Part shown: piece by piece, positions 57,469 through 64,000 of the stretch
Layout of the letters: each line of letters starts with the position of its first letter
How positions within the stretch are numbered: the first letter of the stretch is position 1
From: Lachnospiraceae bacterium
Lineage (GTDB): Bacteria; Bacillota; Clostridia; Lachnospirales; Lachnospiraceae
Reading direction: 5' to 3'
DNA: 64,000 nucleotides
Assembly (NCBI GenBank): GCA_029219245.1
Contig: JAQXTA010000044.1
Span: forward strand, 1-64,000
Made by a program: the position numbers and the translations under genes
Notes under the pieces: generated by a model
What the model was told of the DNA's origin: nothing
Databases searched by the model: none
Seen by the model: only the letters and a program-made list of their open reading frames with translations

Positions 57469-57497
57469 ATATTACTATCAAACACTCTACTTGTCAA
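57469..57497 (-). promoter_or_regulatory. Promoter of the ECF operon
   Basis: On the minus strand a perfect TTGACA, 17 bp, TAATAT. It gives a leader of about 105 bases containing the dyad at 57395-57416. Confidence 0.7.
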
Positions 57498-57582
57498 TTT
57501 CTTTAGATAAATATTTTGATTGTTTCAGGCGTGAAAATAACATATAATAGGAAAAAGTAATTCTGAGCTGTGAGAGGTTATT

Positions 57583-58266
57583 ATGTTAAAGGCGATAATT
57601 TTTGATTTTGATTATACATTAGGAGATTCTACAAACGGCATTGCCATCTGTATCAACTATGCCTTGGGAAAATTAGGGTATTCTGCACGAAATCTTTCGG
57701 ACATAAGGAGAACAGTAGGCTTATCTTTAAAAGATACATATGCCGCATTGACATTCGATGAGAATTTGGATAAAGCGGAGAAATTCGCAAAGCTTTTTAT
57801 AGAAAAAGCGGATGAGGTCATGGTGGATAATACAGAATTGTATACAGGTGTAAAGGATGTTTTACATAAGCTGAAGGTGAAAGGCTATCAGACCGGTATT
57901 GTCACAACAAAATTTCGTTATAGGATTGAAAAGATATTAAATAAATTTGATGCAGAGGAATTGATAGATATTATTGTTGGTGCGGACGACGTAAAGGTGG
58001 AAAAACCGAATCCGGAGGGTTTGCTTTGGACGGTTGCACACTTAAACCTGAGAAAAGAAAATGTTCTCTATGTAGGTGACAGCCTTGTTGATGCAAAAAC
58101 TGCGGAAAACGCAAAGGTTGACTTCGCAGGAGTATTAACAGGAACCACTACGAAAGAGGAATTTGAAAAACATCCGAGTGTTTATATAGGCAAAGACATA
58201 ACAGAGATCTATGATTTTATTTTGAAATTGGAGCAGAGTCATGGTACATTTAAAAAAATTAAATGA
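57583..58266 (+). CDS. HAD family hydrolase (phosphoglycolate phosphatase-like)
   Basis: A 227-residue phosphatase of the HAD superfamily. Motif I is IIFDFDYTLGDS (nucleophile Asp near residue 8), motif II the GIVTTK segment (about 106), motif III Lys in KVEKPNPEGL and motif IV GDSLVDAKTAENA. A helical cap lies between motifs I and II. Substrate unknown. GAGAGG precedes the start. It overlaps the following GNAT gene by 26 bp, so the two are an operon. Confidence 0.92.
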   Translation: MLKAIIFDFDYTLGDSTNGIAICINYALGKLGYSARNLSDIRRTVGLSLKDTYAALTFDENLDKAEKFAKLFIEKADEVMVDNTELYTGVKDVLHKLKVKGYQTGIVTTKFRYRIEKILNKFDAEELIDIIVGADDVKVEKPNPEGLLWTVAHLNLRKENVLYVGDSLVDAKTAENAKVDFAGVLTGTTTKEEFEKHPSVYIGKDITEIYDFILKLEQSHGTFKKIK

Positions 58267-58675
58267 AGATAATTGGCTTGAAGTATCCAATTTGTCAGTG
58301 ACGCAGGAGCAAAAAGAGGTATTTCCGATACCCAATGTATATTGGCTTGGAATCAGCCGGTATGAGGAGCATACTACATTATTTGCCATAATGCTTGACG
58401 ATAGTAACATTGGTCTTATTGGTATGGGATATGATGAGGATGGAGTTTCCGGTTTTCTTAATCCACTTATGATTGATGAAAGATATCAGGGTAAGGGTTA
58501 TGCAAAGGAGGCTATGCGATTGGCGGTTGACTACTTAAAAACAGAGCTTGGCGTTTCTGAAATTCATATAGGACATCGTAAATCCAATGTGGCTGCAGGG
58601 AAACTATACGAAAGCATGGGATTTGCTATTGTCGGAGAAGATGAACAGGACTATTTCCGGTGCCTGAGCTTGTAA
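58241..58675 (+). CDS. GNAT family N-acetyltransferase
   Basis: A 144-residue acetyltransferase. The acetyl-CoA loop region is MIDERYQGKGYAKEAMRLAV (about 83-102, Q/R-x-x-G-x-G), with the C-terminal IGHRKSNVAAGKLYESMGF motif. Strands before it (TTLFAIMLDDSNIGLIGMGY) fit the fold. Substrate unknown. Overlaps the HAD gene by 26 bp. The next frame starts 14 bp after its stop and looks like a broken second acetyltransferase. Confidence 0.88.
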   Translation: MVHLKKLNEDNWLEVSNLSVTQEQKEVFPIPNVYWLGISRYEEHTTLFAIMLDDSNIGLIGMGYDEDGVSGFLNPLMIDERYQGKGYAKEAMRLAVDYLKTELGVSEIHIGHRKSNVAAGKLYESMGFAIVGEDEQDYFRCLSL

Positions 58676-58688
58676 AAGGAGAAACAAG

Positions 58689-58985
58689 GTGGTTCAGTTA
58701 TGTGTAGAAAAACTTACAGAATACAGGCGGTATATCTGTGATACCAACAGCCTTTATTTTTCCTGCATCTTAAAGGGAGATGTAGCGGGATTCTATGGGG
58801 AGACCGGCTAGATTCGCCGGACTATTTTACCCTTCTTAAAAGAGCAAAGGATAGATTTTTTGAGTTCGTTGCAGATACCGGTATGGGATTGTACAGAGAG
58901 TAATATTACTTTGGAAAGAACTGCAAAAAAGTGTGGTTCCCAAAAGATTCGGGAGGAGGTCATCATATGGCAATTGATAAAGTAA
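58689..58985 (+). pseudogene. Interrupted small GNAT-like ORF
   Basis: A GTG at 58689 with AAGGAG seven bases upstream opens a frame that reads VVQLCVEKLTEYRRYICDT and on to an in-frame TAG at 58809-58811. The same frame then continues without a stop to 58983-58985, ending with NITLERTAKKCGSQKI, which resembles the C-terminal GNAT motif. The total of about 98 codons is short for a GNAT, so it looks truncated as well as interrupted. Its 3' end overlaps the next gene. The assignment is tentative. Confidence 0.5.
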
Positions 58986-59440
58986 AAGCGTATTTTAGAA
59001 ATTATGGAATGGAAAACCGCGTATTGGAATTTGATGTATCAAGCGCAACGGTGGAGTTGGCTGCTGAGGCATTACATTGCGAACCTTGTAGAATTGCCAA
59101 GACACTTTCGTTTACAGTGGTAAACAATCCGATACTGATTGTGACCGCTGGTGATGCCAAAATTGATAATGCAAAATACAAAGCACAGTTTGGAACAAAA
59201 GCCAAAATGCTGATGCCGGAAGAAGTGGAGACAATCATAGGACATGCCGTTGGCGGCGTTTGCCCGTTCGCAATTAATAATGATGTTACTGTTTATCTGG
59301 ACAAATCACTGCAAAGATTTCGGACAGTATTTCCGGCCTGCGGCAGCGGTAACAGTGCAATCGAATTGACTATACCCGAACTGGAACAGTATTCCTCTTT
59401 CAAAGAATGGGTTGATGTCTGTAAAGGGTGGAATGAGTAG
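58967..59440 (+). CDS. YbaK/EbsC family aminoacyl-tRNA deacylase
   Basis: A 157-residue protein of the YbaK/ProX family that hydrolyses mischarged tRNA (Cys-tRNA(Pro) in YbaK). CEPCRIAKTLSF (with the conserved Lys), GDAKIDNAKYKAQFG and GHAVGGVCPFAIN followed by VYLDKSLQRF and GSGNSAIELTI fit the family. ATG 58967 has GGAGGAGG upstream; a GTG at 58931 has no binding site. The start lies within the tail of the interrupted ORF before it. A terminator follows. Confidence 0.92.
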   Translation: MAIDKVKAYFRNYGMENRVLEFDVSSATVELAAEALHCEPCRIAKTLSFTVVNNPILIVTAGDAKIDNAKYKAQFGTKAKMLMPEEVETIIGHAVGGVCPFAINNDVTVYLDKSLQRFRTVFPACGSGNSAIELTIPELEQYSSFKEWVDVCKGWNE

Positions 59441-59462
59441 GAGCAAAAGCGGTAAGTTAATG

Positions 59463-59497
59463 ATCCACAGGATAAAAAATGTCCTGTGGATTTTTTA
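59463..59497 (+). terminator. Terminator after the YbaK-like gene
   Basis: ATCCACAGGA (59463-59472) / TCCTGTGGAT (59482-59491) followed by TTTTT. Confidence 0.9.
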
Positions 59498-59628
59498 GGT
59501 CTATACATTTGAAAAAAAATGTGGCATACTAAAAGAACATATATTCGATTTACGAATAAGGAATTTAGATTTGCACAATAATATTTAGTTAAAAGTAGGT
59601 TGTGGAAGTAATACGAGAGGAACCTCAT

Positions 59629-59946
59629 ATGCAGATGATGGAACAGGAGTATCGAATTTCGTGCATGCCTAAAAAAGATGAGAATGGCAAAGTAAAAGTA
59701 AGTGACATTAAATTTAGAACAAATAGTGAATCGATTATTCCTTATATAGAAGTTAATTTTGATGCATCAAAACACAACATAGTGAAAAGTATAATAGTTG
59801 GGCCTAAGTCGAATATGAATAATAGAAATTTATGGCTACTTATGAAAAGTCAAGGATTTAAATGGGTAGAGCAGGGAGAAGATTGGACTTTAGATGATAG
59901 ACGTTGGCAACAACATGTGAAAATATCAAAGGCAACATATCGATGA
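59629..59946 (+). CDS. C-terminal fragment of a DUF2971-like protein
   Basis: A 105-residue product. From about residue 35 it resembles the C-terminal part of DUF2971 proteins: IIPYIEVNFDASKHNIVKSI, IIVGPKSNMNNRN, LLMKSQGFKWVE and a final ISKATYR. Intact DUF2971 proteins are about 250-300 residues and have an N-terminal half missing here, so this is probably a gene remnant, or a small gene derived from one. GAGAGGAA lies about seven bases before the ATG, so it may still be translated. Codon use is A/T-richer than that of the core neighbours, suggesting acquired DNA. Confidence 0.55.
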   Translation: MQMMEQEYRISCMPKKDENGKVKVSDIKFRTNSESIIPYIEVNFDASKHNIVKSIIVGPKSNMNNRNLWLLMKSQGFKWVEQGEDWTLDDRRWQQHVKISKATYR

Positions 59947-60145
59947 TAAATAGCTTTGTGAGCCTAAATAAACCAACATCTGTAATTACATATGGTAAAC
60001 GCGGGAAGGACAAATTTATGGGAATTCTTCCTCAAAATATAGTGGAATATACCTATATGACTTTATAATATAGGTGCTTCGAAAGCAAAGGCTAAAAATA
60101 TATTATTTAAGAGACAAAGGAAATAGATTCTTTCGTAAATGTCTG
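59947..60145. other. A/T-rich stretch without a recognised gene
   Basis: No open frame with coding character was found. A weak hairpin ACCTATA/TATAGGT lies near 60049-60076. The region probably consists of decayed accessory DNA between the DUF2971 fragment and the RNA unit. Confidence 0.4.
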
Positions 60146-60174
60146 TTGAAAATAAGGTAAATATCTGATATTAT
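60146..60174 (+). promoter_or_regulatory. Promoter of the structured RNA
   Basis: TTGAAA (60146-60151), 17 bp, TATTAT (60169-60174): a near-consensus sigma-A promoter with its start about 60181, directly in front of the structured region and not close to any start codon. Confidence 0.7.
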
Positions 60175-60180
60175 CATATT

Positions 60181-60328
60181 GAACAGTGAAGGCGATGGTC
60201 GTTCGGCTCATCGTTGGAGTTCCCAACAGAGAGTTGGTTCGCTCTCCCGAATAGGCGAAAGCTGAAAGCAAAGGAACCATTTTTACGAAAGCCAGAATGC
60301 TCCTAGTCGAAAGATTAGGAGCATTTTA
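60181..60328 (+). ncRNA. Candidate structured small RNA with pseudoknot and terminator
   Basis: A transcript of about 145 bases is bounded by a consensus promoter and a strong terminator. Hairpins seen: CGATG/CATCG (60193-60197, 60209-60213), GTTGG/CCAAC (60213-60217, 60223-60227), and GAGAG/CTCTC (60229-60233, 60242-60246). The last loop contains TGGTTC (60235-60240), which can pair with GAACCA (60274-60279) as a pseudoknot. The terminator is AATGCTCCTAGTC-GAAA-GATTAGGAGCATT followed by TT. I could not match it to a known RNA family. The interrupted PBECR4-like nuclease gene begins 18 bases after the terminator, as toxin genes do after type III antitoxin RNAs; the link in function is inference. 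Confidence 0.6.
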
Positions 60329-60345
60329 CATTATGGAGGGAAATA

Positions 60346-60930
60346 TTGAATCCATTATTAGAGAAATATGATGATTATATGCGCCTGAATGGGTTTGCAA
60401 TAAAGTACGAGTTGTCCGATGGAACATGTATTGAAGTTACATATAAAGAAGAAAATTTCCTTCACTTGCTTGGACTACATAAACTGCAAGATATACAGCT
60501 TATTTAATTCTGGACAGATAGAAATAATAAAACAGTTAAATTAAAAGATGTTATCAGGAAGATTAGGAATGAAGATTTTACAGATAGTGATGTCAGAGCG
60601 AGTTGTTTCTTTAAAGATATAGAGTATAGATATAATAATTTTACCTATGATAATCTAACTACTTTAAATTATACGGATGTCATTATAAATTTTAATGCCA
60701 AATTGATACATTCGGTTTTAAAAGGCGATTATATTTTGTTTGAAGAAAGACCAACAGGTGAATATAATCACATGAGTGTAGCACTTGATAAAAATACTGG
60801 GAATAGATATGTGGAAAGTTTTTTTCATGAGCAGGGAAACAAATATTTAAATGGGCAAAGGGTTCTCCCAATAAAGAAATTTGTATTACTAGATGATAAA
60901 GGAAATGAATTTCTATCTGATACATTTTAA
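60346..60930 (+). pseudogene. PBECR4-like nuclease gene with in-frame stop
   Basis: TTG 60346 with GGAGGG five bases upstream opens a frame of 194 codons broken once, by TAA at 60505-60507 (a CAA codon would need one change). Before the stop the product holds IEVTYKEENFLHLLGLHKLQ, the characteristic start of the PBECR4 domain (phage Barnase-EndoU-colicin E5/D-RelE-like nuclease 4). After it come VKLKDVIRKI, FFKDIEYRYNNF, NFNAKLIHSVLKGDYILFEE and HMSVALDKNTGNRYVESFFH. The family call is from memory of such proteins. Codon use is A/T-rich, unlike the core genes. Readthrough or restart at 60763 would give only a fragment. It is probably an inactivated toxin or phage-defence gene. Confidence 0.6.
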
Positions 60931-60965
60931 TGTAAAAAGGCATAATATTTGACACATCATCCGCC

Positions 60966-60977
60966 GAACAAGTGTTC
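60966..60977. promoter_or_regulatory. LexA (SOS) box
   Basis: CGAACAAGTGTTCT contains GAAC-N4-GTTC, the Gram-positive LexA/DinR operator. It lies nine bp upstream of the uvrB -35 box, placing uvrB and probably uvrA under SOS control. Confidence 0.88.
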
Positions 60978-60986
60978 TGAAATTTG

Positions 60987-61015
60987 TGGACAAAATGGAC
61001 TGTGTATGGTATGAT
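60987..61015 (+). promoter_or_regulatory. Promoter of uvrB
   Basis: TGGACA (60987-60992), 17 bp, TATGAT (61010-61015), with the LexA box just upstream. The leader is about 60 bases. Confidence 0.65.
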
Positions 61016-61082
61016 GTATAAAATTGTGTTAATGATAAAAACAGATGTTTTTTACGATAATTTCTTGAAAGAAGATGATTAA

Positions 61083-63125
61083 ATGGAAAATAGAGGATAT
61101 TCGCAATCGGCTCCGCTATTTGCTTATAAAAACAGAGATGCTGTTTTCAAATTACATGCGCCTTACCAGCCAACCGGTGACCAGCCACAGGCAATTCAGG
61201 AATTGGTAGATGGCTTTAAAGCTGGCAACCAGTTTCAGACCTTGCTTGGTGTGACCGGCTCCGGTAAGACTTTTACTATGGCAAATATTATTGCCGCACT
61301 GAATAAACCGACTCTTGTGATTGCACATAACAAAACGCTGGCGGGACAGCTTTATGGAGAATTTAAAGAATTTTTCCCTGAGAACGCTGTAGAGTATTTT
61401 GTGTCCTATTATGATTACTATCAGCCGGAGGCATATGTTCCCTCTACGGATACTTATATTGCCAAGGATTCTTCGATTAACGATGAGATTGATAAATTAC
61501 GGCTCTCGGCAACGGCTTCACTGGCAGAGCGGAAAGATGTCGTCGTAGTTGCCAGTGTTTCCTGTATCTATGGTCTGGGCAGCCCGGATGACTATGCTGG
61601 GATGATTGTGTCACTCCGTCCGGGCATGATGAAGGATCGGGATCAGGTAATTCGGGAACTGATTGATATTCAATATACCAGAAATGATATGGATTTAGAC
61701 CGCGCCTGTTTCCGGGTGCGCGGAGATGTATTGGAAGTATATCCGGCAGAAGGCGGTGATTTTGTAATCCGAATAGAATTCTTTGGGGACGAAATAGACC
61801 GGATTGCCCAGATAGATCCACTGACGGGACAGGTTCATGCCACGCTGGAGCATGTAGCTATTTTTCCGGCATCCCATTATGTTGTACCGCAGGAAAAAAT
61901 CAATGCGGCATGCAAAAATATCGAGAAAGAACTGGAAGAAAGAGTAAGGTATTTTAAAGGAGAAGATAAACTTTTAGAGGCACAGCGCATTGCGGAGCGT
62001 ACCAATTTTGATATCGAGATGCTGCGGGAAACCGGATTCTGTTCCGGTATTGAGAACTATTCCAGACATCTGAACGGTATGCCGGAAGGAGCTACGCCGT
62101 TTACTTTGATGGATTACTTTAAGGATGACTATCTGATTATCATCGATGAATCCCATATGACAGTGCCGCAGATTCGTGGTATGTATGCCGGTGACCGTTC
62201 CCGTAAAAATACACTGGTAGATTATGGATTTCGTCTGCCGTCTGCGCTGGATAACAGACCGCTTAATTTTGAAGAGTTTGAGCAGCATATTGACCAGATG
62301 CTGTTTGTATCTGCAACTCCCTCCGAATACGAAGCAGCACATGAACTGCTCCGTACGGAGCAGATTATCCGTCCGACAGGTCTGCTTGACCCTGAGGTGG
62401 ACGTCCGACCGGTAGAGGGCCAGATTGACGATTTGATTTCCGAAGTGAATAAAGAAATAGAGAAAAAGAACAAGGTTCTTGTCACGACCTTAACCAAACG
62501 GATGGCAGAAGATTTAACGGATTATATGAAAGAGGTTGGTATCCGCGTAAAATATCTGCATTCGGATATTGATACACTGGAAAGAGCACAGATTATCCGG
62601 GATATGCGACTGGATGTTTTTGATGTCCTGGTAGGAATTAATCTTTTGCGGGAAGGTCTGGACATACCGGAAATCTCACTGGTGGCGATTCTGGATGCCG
62701 ATAAAGAAGGTTTCCTGCGTTCGGAAACTTCACTGATACAGACAATCGGACGAGCCGCCCGGAATGCGGAAGGGCATGTCATTATGTATGCAGATAATAT
62801 GACCGATTCCATGAAGGCTGCCATATTTGAAACCAACAGAAGGCGCGAGATACAACAGAAGTATAACGAGGAACATGGTATTACACCACAGACTATTAAG
62901 AAGGCGGTTCGGGATTTGATTAGTATTTCCAAAGTCATTGCAAAGGAAGAAATGCGCTTTGAAAAGGATCCGGAGTCTATGAACCGTCAGGAACTGGAAA
63001 AACTGATTAAGGATGTGGAGAAGCAGATGAAAAAGGCTGCGGCAGATCTTAACTTTGAAGCGGCAGCAGAATTGCGTGACCGGATGGTTGATCTGAAAAA
63101 GATACTGCATGATATGGATGAATAA
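61083..63125 (+). CDS. uvrB: Excinuclease ABC subunit UvrB
   Basis: A 680-residue helicase-like subunit that verifies DNA damage and loads UvrC in nucleotide excision repair. Walker A is [13 protein letters not shown] (about 58), the beta-hairpin region [21 protein letters not shown], helicase motif II DESHM, motif [11 protein letters not shown], and the C-terminal UVR domain [21 protein letters not shown] for UvrC/UvrA contact. Length is normal. It follows a LexA box and is followed after 38 bp by uvrA. The ribosome binding site is weak (GAAAGAAG). Confidence 0.98.
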   Translation: MENRGYSQSAPLFAYKNRDAVFKLHAPYQPTGDQPQAIQELVDGFKAGNQFQTLLGVTGSGKTFTMANIIAALNKPTLVIAHNKTLAGQLYGEFKEFFPENAVEYFVSYYDYYQPEAYVPSTDTYIAKDSSINDEIDKLRLSATASLAERKDVVVVASVSCIYGLGSPDDYAGMIVSLRPGMMKDRDQVIRELIDIQYTRNDMDLDRACFRVRGDVLEVYPAEGGDFVIRIEFFGDEIDRIAQIDPLTGQVHATLEHVAIFPASHYVVPQEKINAACKNIEKELEERVRYFKGEDKLLEAQRIAERTNFDIEMLRETGFCSGIENYSRHLNGMPEGATPFTLMDYFKDDYLIIIDESHMTVPQIRGMYAGDRSRKNTLVDYGFRLPSALDNRPLNFEEFEQHIDQMLFVSATPSEYEAAHELLRTEQIIRPTGLLDPEVDVRPVEGQIDDLISEVNKEIEKKNKVLVTTLTKRMAEDLTDYMKEVGIRVKYLHSDIDTLERAQIIRDMRLDVFDVLVGINLLREGLDIPEISLVAILDADKEGFLRSETSLIQTIGRAARNAEGHVIMYADNMTDSMKAAIFETNRRREIQQKYNEEHGITPQTIKKAVRDLISISKVIAKEEMRFEKDPESMNRQELEKLIKDVEKQMKKAAADLNFEAAAELRDRMVDLKKILHDMDE

Positions 63126-63163
63126 CAACATTAGAAATGATAAGAAACGAGTGAGGAATCAAA

Positions 63164-64000
63164 ATGAGTGATACAGTAAAAATGCGACCGAGAGAATATA
63201 TTAAAATCCGGGGTGCTAACGAACACAACCTGAAAAACCTGAATGTAGATATTCCAAGAAATGAATTTGTGGTACTGACCGGACTTTCCGGTTCCGGGAA
63301 ATCTTCTCTGGCATTTGATACTATTTATGCAGAGGGACAACGAAGATATATGGAATCGCTTTCCTCCTATGCAAGACAGTTTTTGGGACAGATGGAGAAG
63401 CCAAATGTAGAAAAGATTGAGGGTCTGTCGCCTGCAATCTCTATCGATCAGAAATCCACGAACCGCAATCCACGTTCTACGGTGGGAACCGTAACGGAAA
63501 TTTATGATTATTTCCGTCTGCTTTATGCCAGAATTGGCATACCGCATTGTCCGAATTGCGGAAAAGAGATTAAGAAACAGTCGGTGGATCAGATGGTGGA
63601 TCAGATTATGGCACTTCCGCAGGGAACCAAGATTCAATTACTGGCGCCTGTTGTACGGGGACGTAAGGGCGAGCACGCAAAGGTTTTTGACCGCGCAAAG
63701 AAAAGTGGATATGTCAGAGTGCGTGTGGATGGTAATTTATATGAGCTTTCGGAAGAAATAAAACTGGATAAAAATATTAAGCATAATATTGAAATTATTG
63801 TAGACCGTCTGGTGGTAAAAGAAGGAATTGAAAGACGATTGACGGATTCGATTGAAAATGTATTGAGCCTGGCAGAGGGTTTGATGATTTTAGATGTTAT
63901 CGATGGAGAACCGATAACTTTCAGCGAAAGCTTTTCCTGTCCGGATTGCGGTATCAGTATCGGAGAAATTGAACCGAGAAGTTTTTCTTTCAACAATCCT
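63164..64000 (+). CDS. uvrA: Excinuclease ABC subunit UvrA (5' part, runs off the window)
   Basis: The first 279 codons of UvrA, the damage-recognition ATPase of excision repair; the full protein is about 940 residues. Visible are [20 protein letters not shown], Walker [15 protein letters not shown] (about 42), [14 protein letters not shown], the UvrB-binding segment (about 130-240) starting HCPNCGKEI and the first zinc-finger pair [20 protein letters not shown] at the window end. The frame is open to base 64000. A GTGAGGAA site precedes ATG 63164. Co-transcribed with uvrB. Confidence 0.97.
   Translation, partial: MSDTVKMRPREYIKIRGANEHNLKNLNVDIPRNEFVVLTGLSGSGKSSLAFDTIYAEGQRRYMESLSSYARQFLGQMEKPNVEKIEGLSPAISIDQKSTNRNPRSTVGTVTEIYDYFRLLYARIGIPHCPNCGKEIKKQSVDQMVDQIMALPQGTKIQLLAPVVRGRKGEHAKVFDRAKKSGYVRVRVDGNLYELSEEIKLDKNIKHNIEIIVDRLVVKEGIERRLTDSIENVLSLAEGLMILDVIDGEPITFSESFSCPDCGISIGEIEPRSFSFNNP

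Noticed and set aside
57417-57470. Riboswitch in the ECF operon leader
   Set aside because: The leader is about 105 bases and shows only one simple hairpin, with no conserved core of a known class.
60181-60300. Tandem repeats expected of a classical type III antitoxin RNA
   Set aside because: No repeat of 30-40 bases is present; only single hairpins and one possible pseudoknot.
60181-60328. c-di-GMP, SAM, TPP, T-box or SRP-type RNA, or a hammerhead ribozyme
   Set aside because: None of the conserved core sequences of these families could be found; kept as an unassigned structured RNA.

Overview
The window looks like chromosomal DNA of a Gram-positive clostridial bacterium, most likely of the family Lachnospiraceae (Bacillota). 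The evidence is the moderate-to-low G+C content, strong AGGAGG-type ribosome binding sites, sigma-A promoters, a CIRCE-controlled hrcA-grpE-dnaK-dnaJ operon, type III glutamine synthetases, a DUF6465 protein and a LexA box of the Gram-positive GAAC-N4-GTTC type. The species cannot be named from sequence alone. Most of the window is ordinary core genome; accessory or decaying DNA is concentrated at about 58.7-60.9 kb.

Left part (0.1-12.6 kb): an ammonium transporter fused to a PII domain behind a leader terminator; pyruvate kinase; an AEC-type permease; glycerol kinase; a GH36 alpha-galactosidase; an aminotransferase; a patatin-like lipase; undecaprenyl-diphosphatase; and a Lys/Ala-rich DUF6465 protein. 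The heat-shock operon follows (12.7-17.8 kb) with promoter, CIRCE and terminator. An SdpR-like repressor with an ABC exporter and an SdpI-like protein forms the next operon (17.8-21.2 kb). A minus-strand DUF3048 lipoprotein closes this part.

Middle part (22.5-35 kb): translation and RNA-modification genes (prmA, rsmE, a NifS-type desulfurase with thiI, mtaB, trmR and a U32 trhP-like gene), the ireB-ruvX-DUF1292 block, RNase J, a YlbF-family protein, a catalytic-domain-less MltG-like protein and a His-less HPr-like protein. A nitrogen block follows (35-39.8 kb): two tandem type III glutamine synthetases, the second with its own leader terminator, then a tRNA-Gln(CUG).

Right part (39.8-64 kb): an acyl-ACP thioesterase, a CvfB-like protein, a second small HPr-like protein, a CPBP protease, a YjfB-type protein and a degenerate WecG/TagA-like protein. 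Next comes a CdaR-type regulator-ftsE-ftsX-M23 hydrolase-S41 protease cluster. It is followed by a 1538-residue membrane-anchored glucosaminidase-like protein with a long Ser/Thr/Gly repeat and an acidic Trp-containing cytoplasmic tail. An ECF transporter operon (UPF0397 S component, double ATPase, EcfT) lies on the minus strand. HAD, GNAT and YbaK genes lead into the decaying island, which holds an interrupted GNAT-like ORF, a DUF2971 C-terminal fragment and a promoter-structured RNA-terminator unit in front of an interrupted PBECR4-like nuclease gene. LexA-controlled uvrB and the start of uvrA end the window.

The best candidate for something undescribed is the RNA/nuclease unit at 60146-60930. 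Its layout resembles a type III toxin-antitoxin locus, but it lacks tandem RNA repeats and carries a different nuclease family. The membrane-anchored glucosaminidase and the matching leader terminators of the ammonium-assimilation genes are the next most interesting. All family assignments come from reading motifs by eye; no database search was run.
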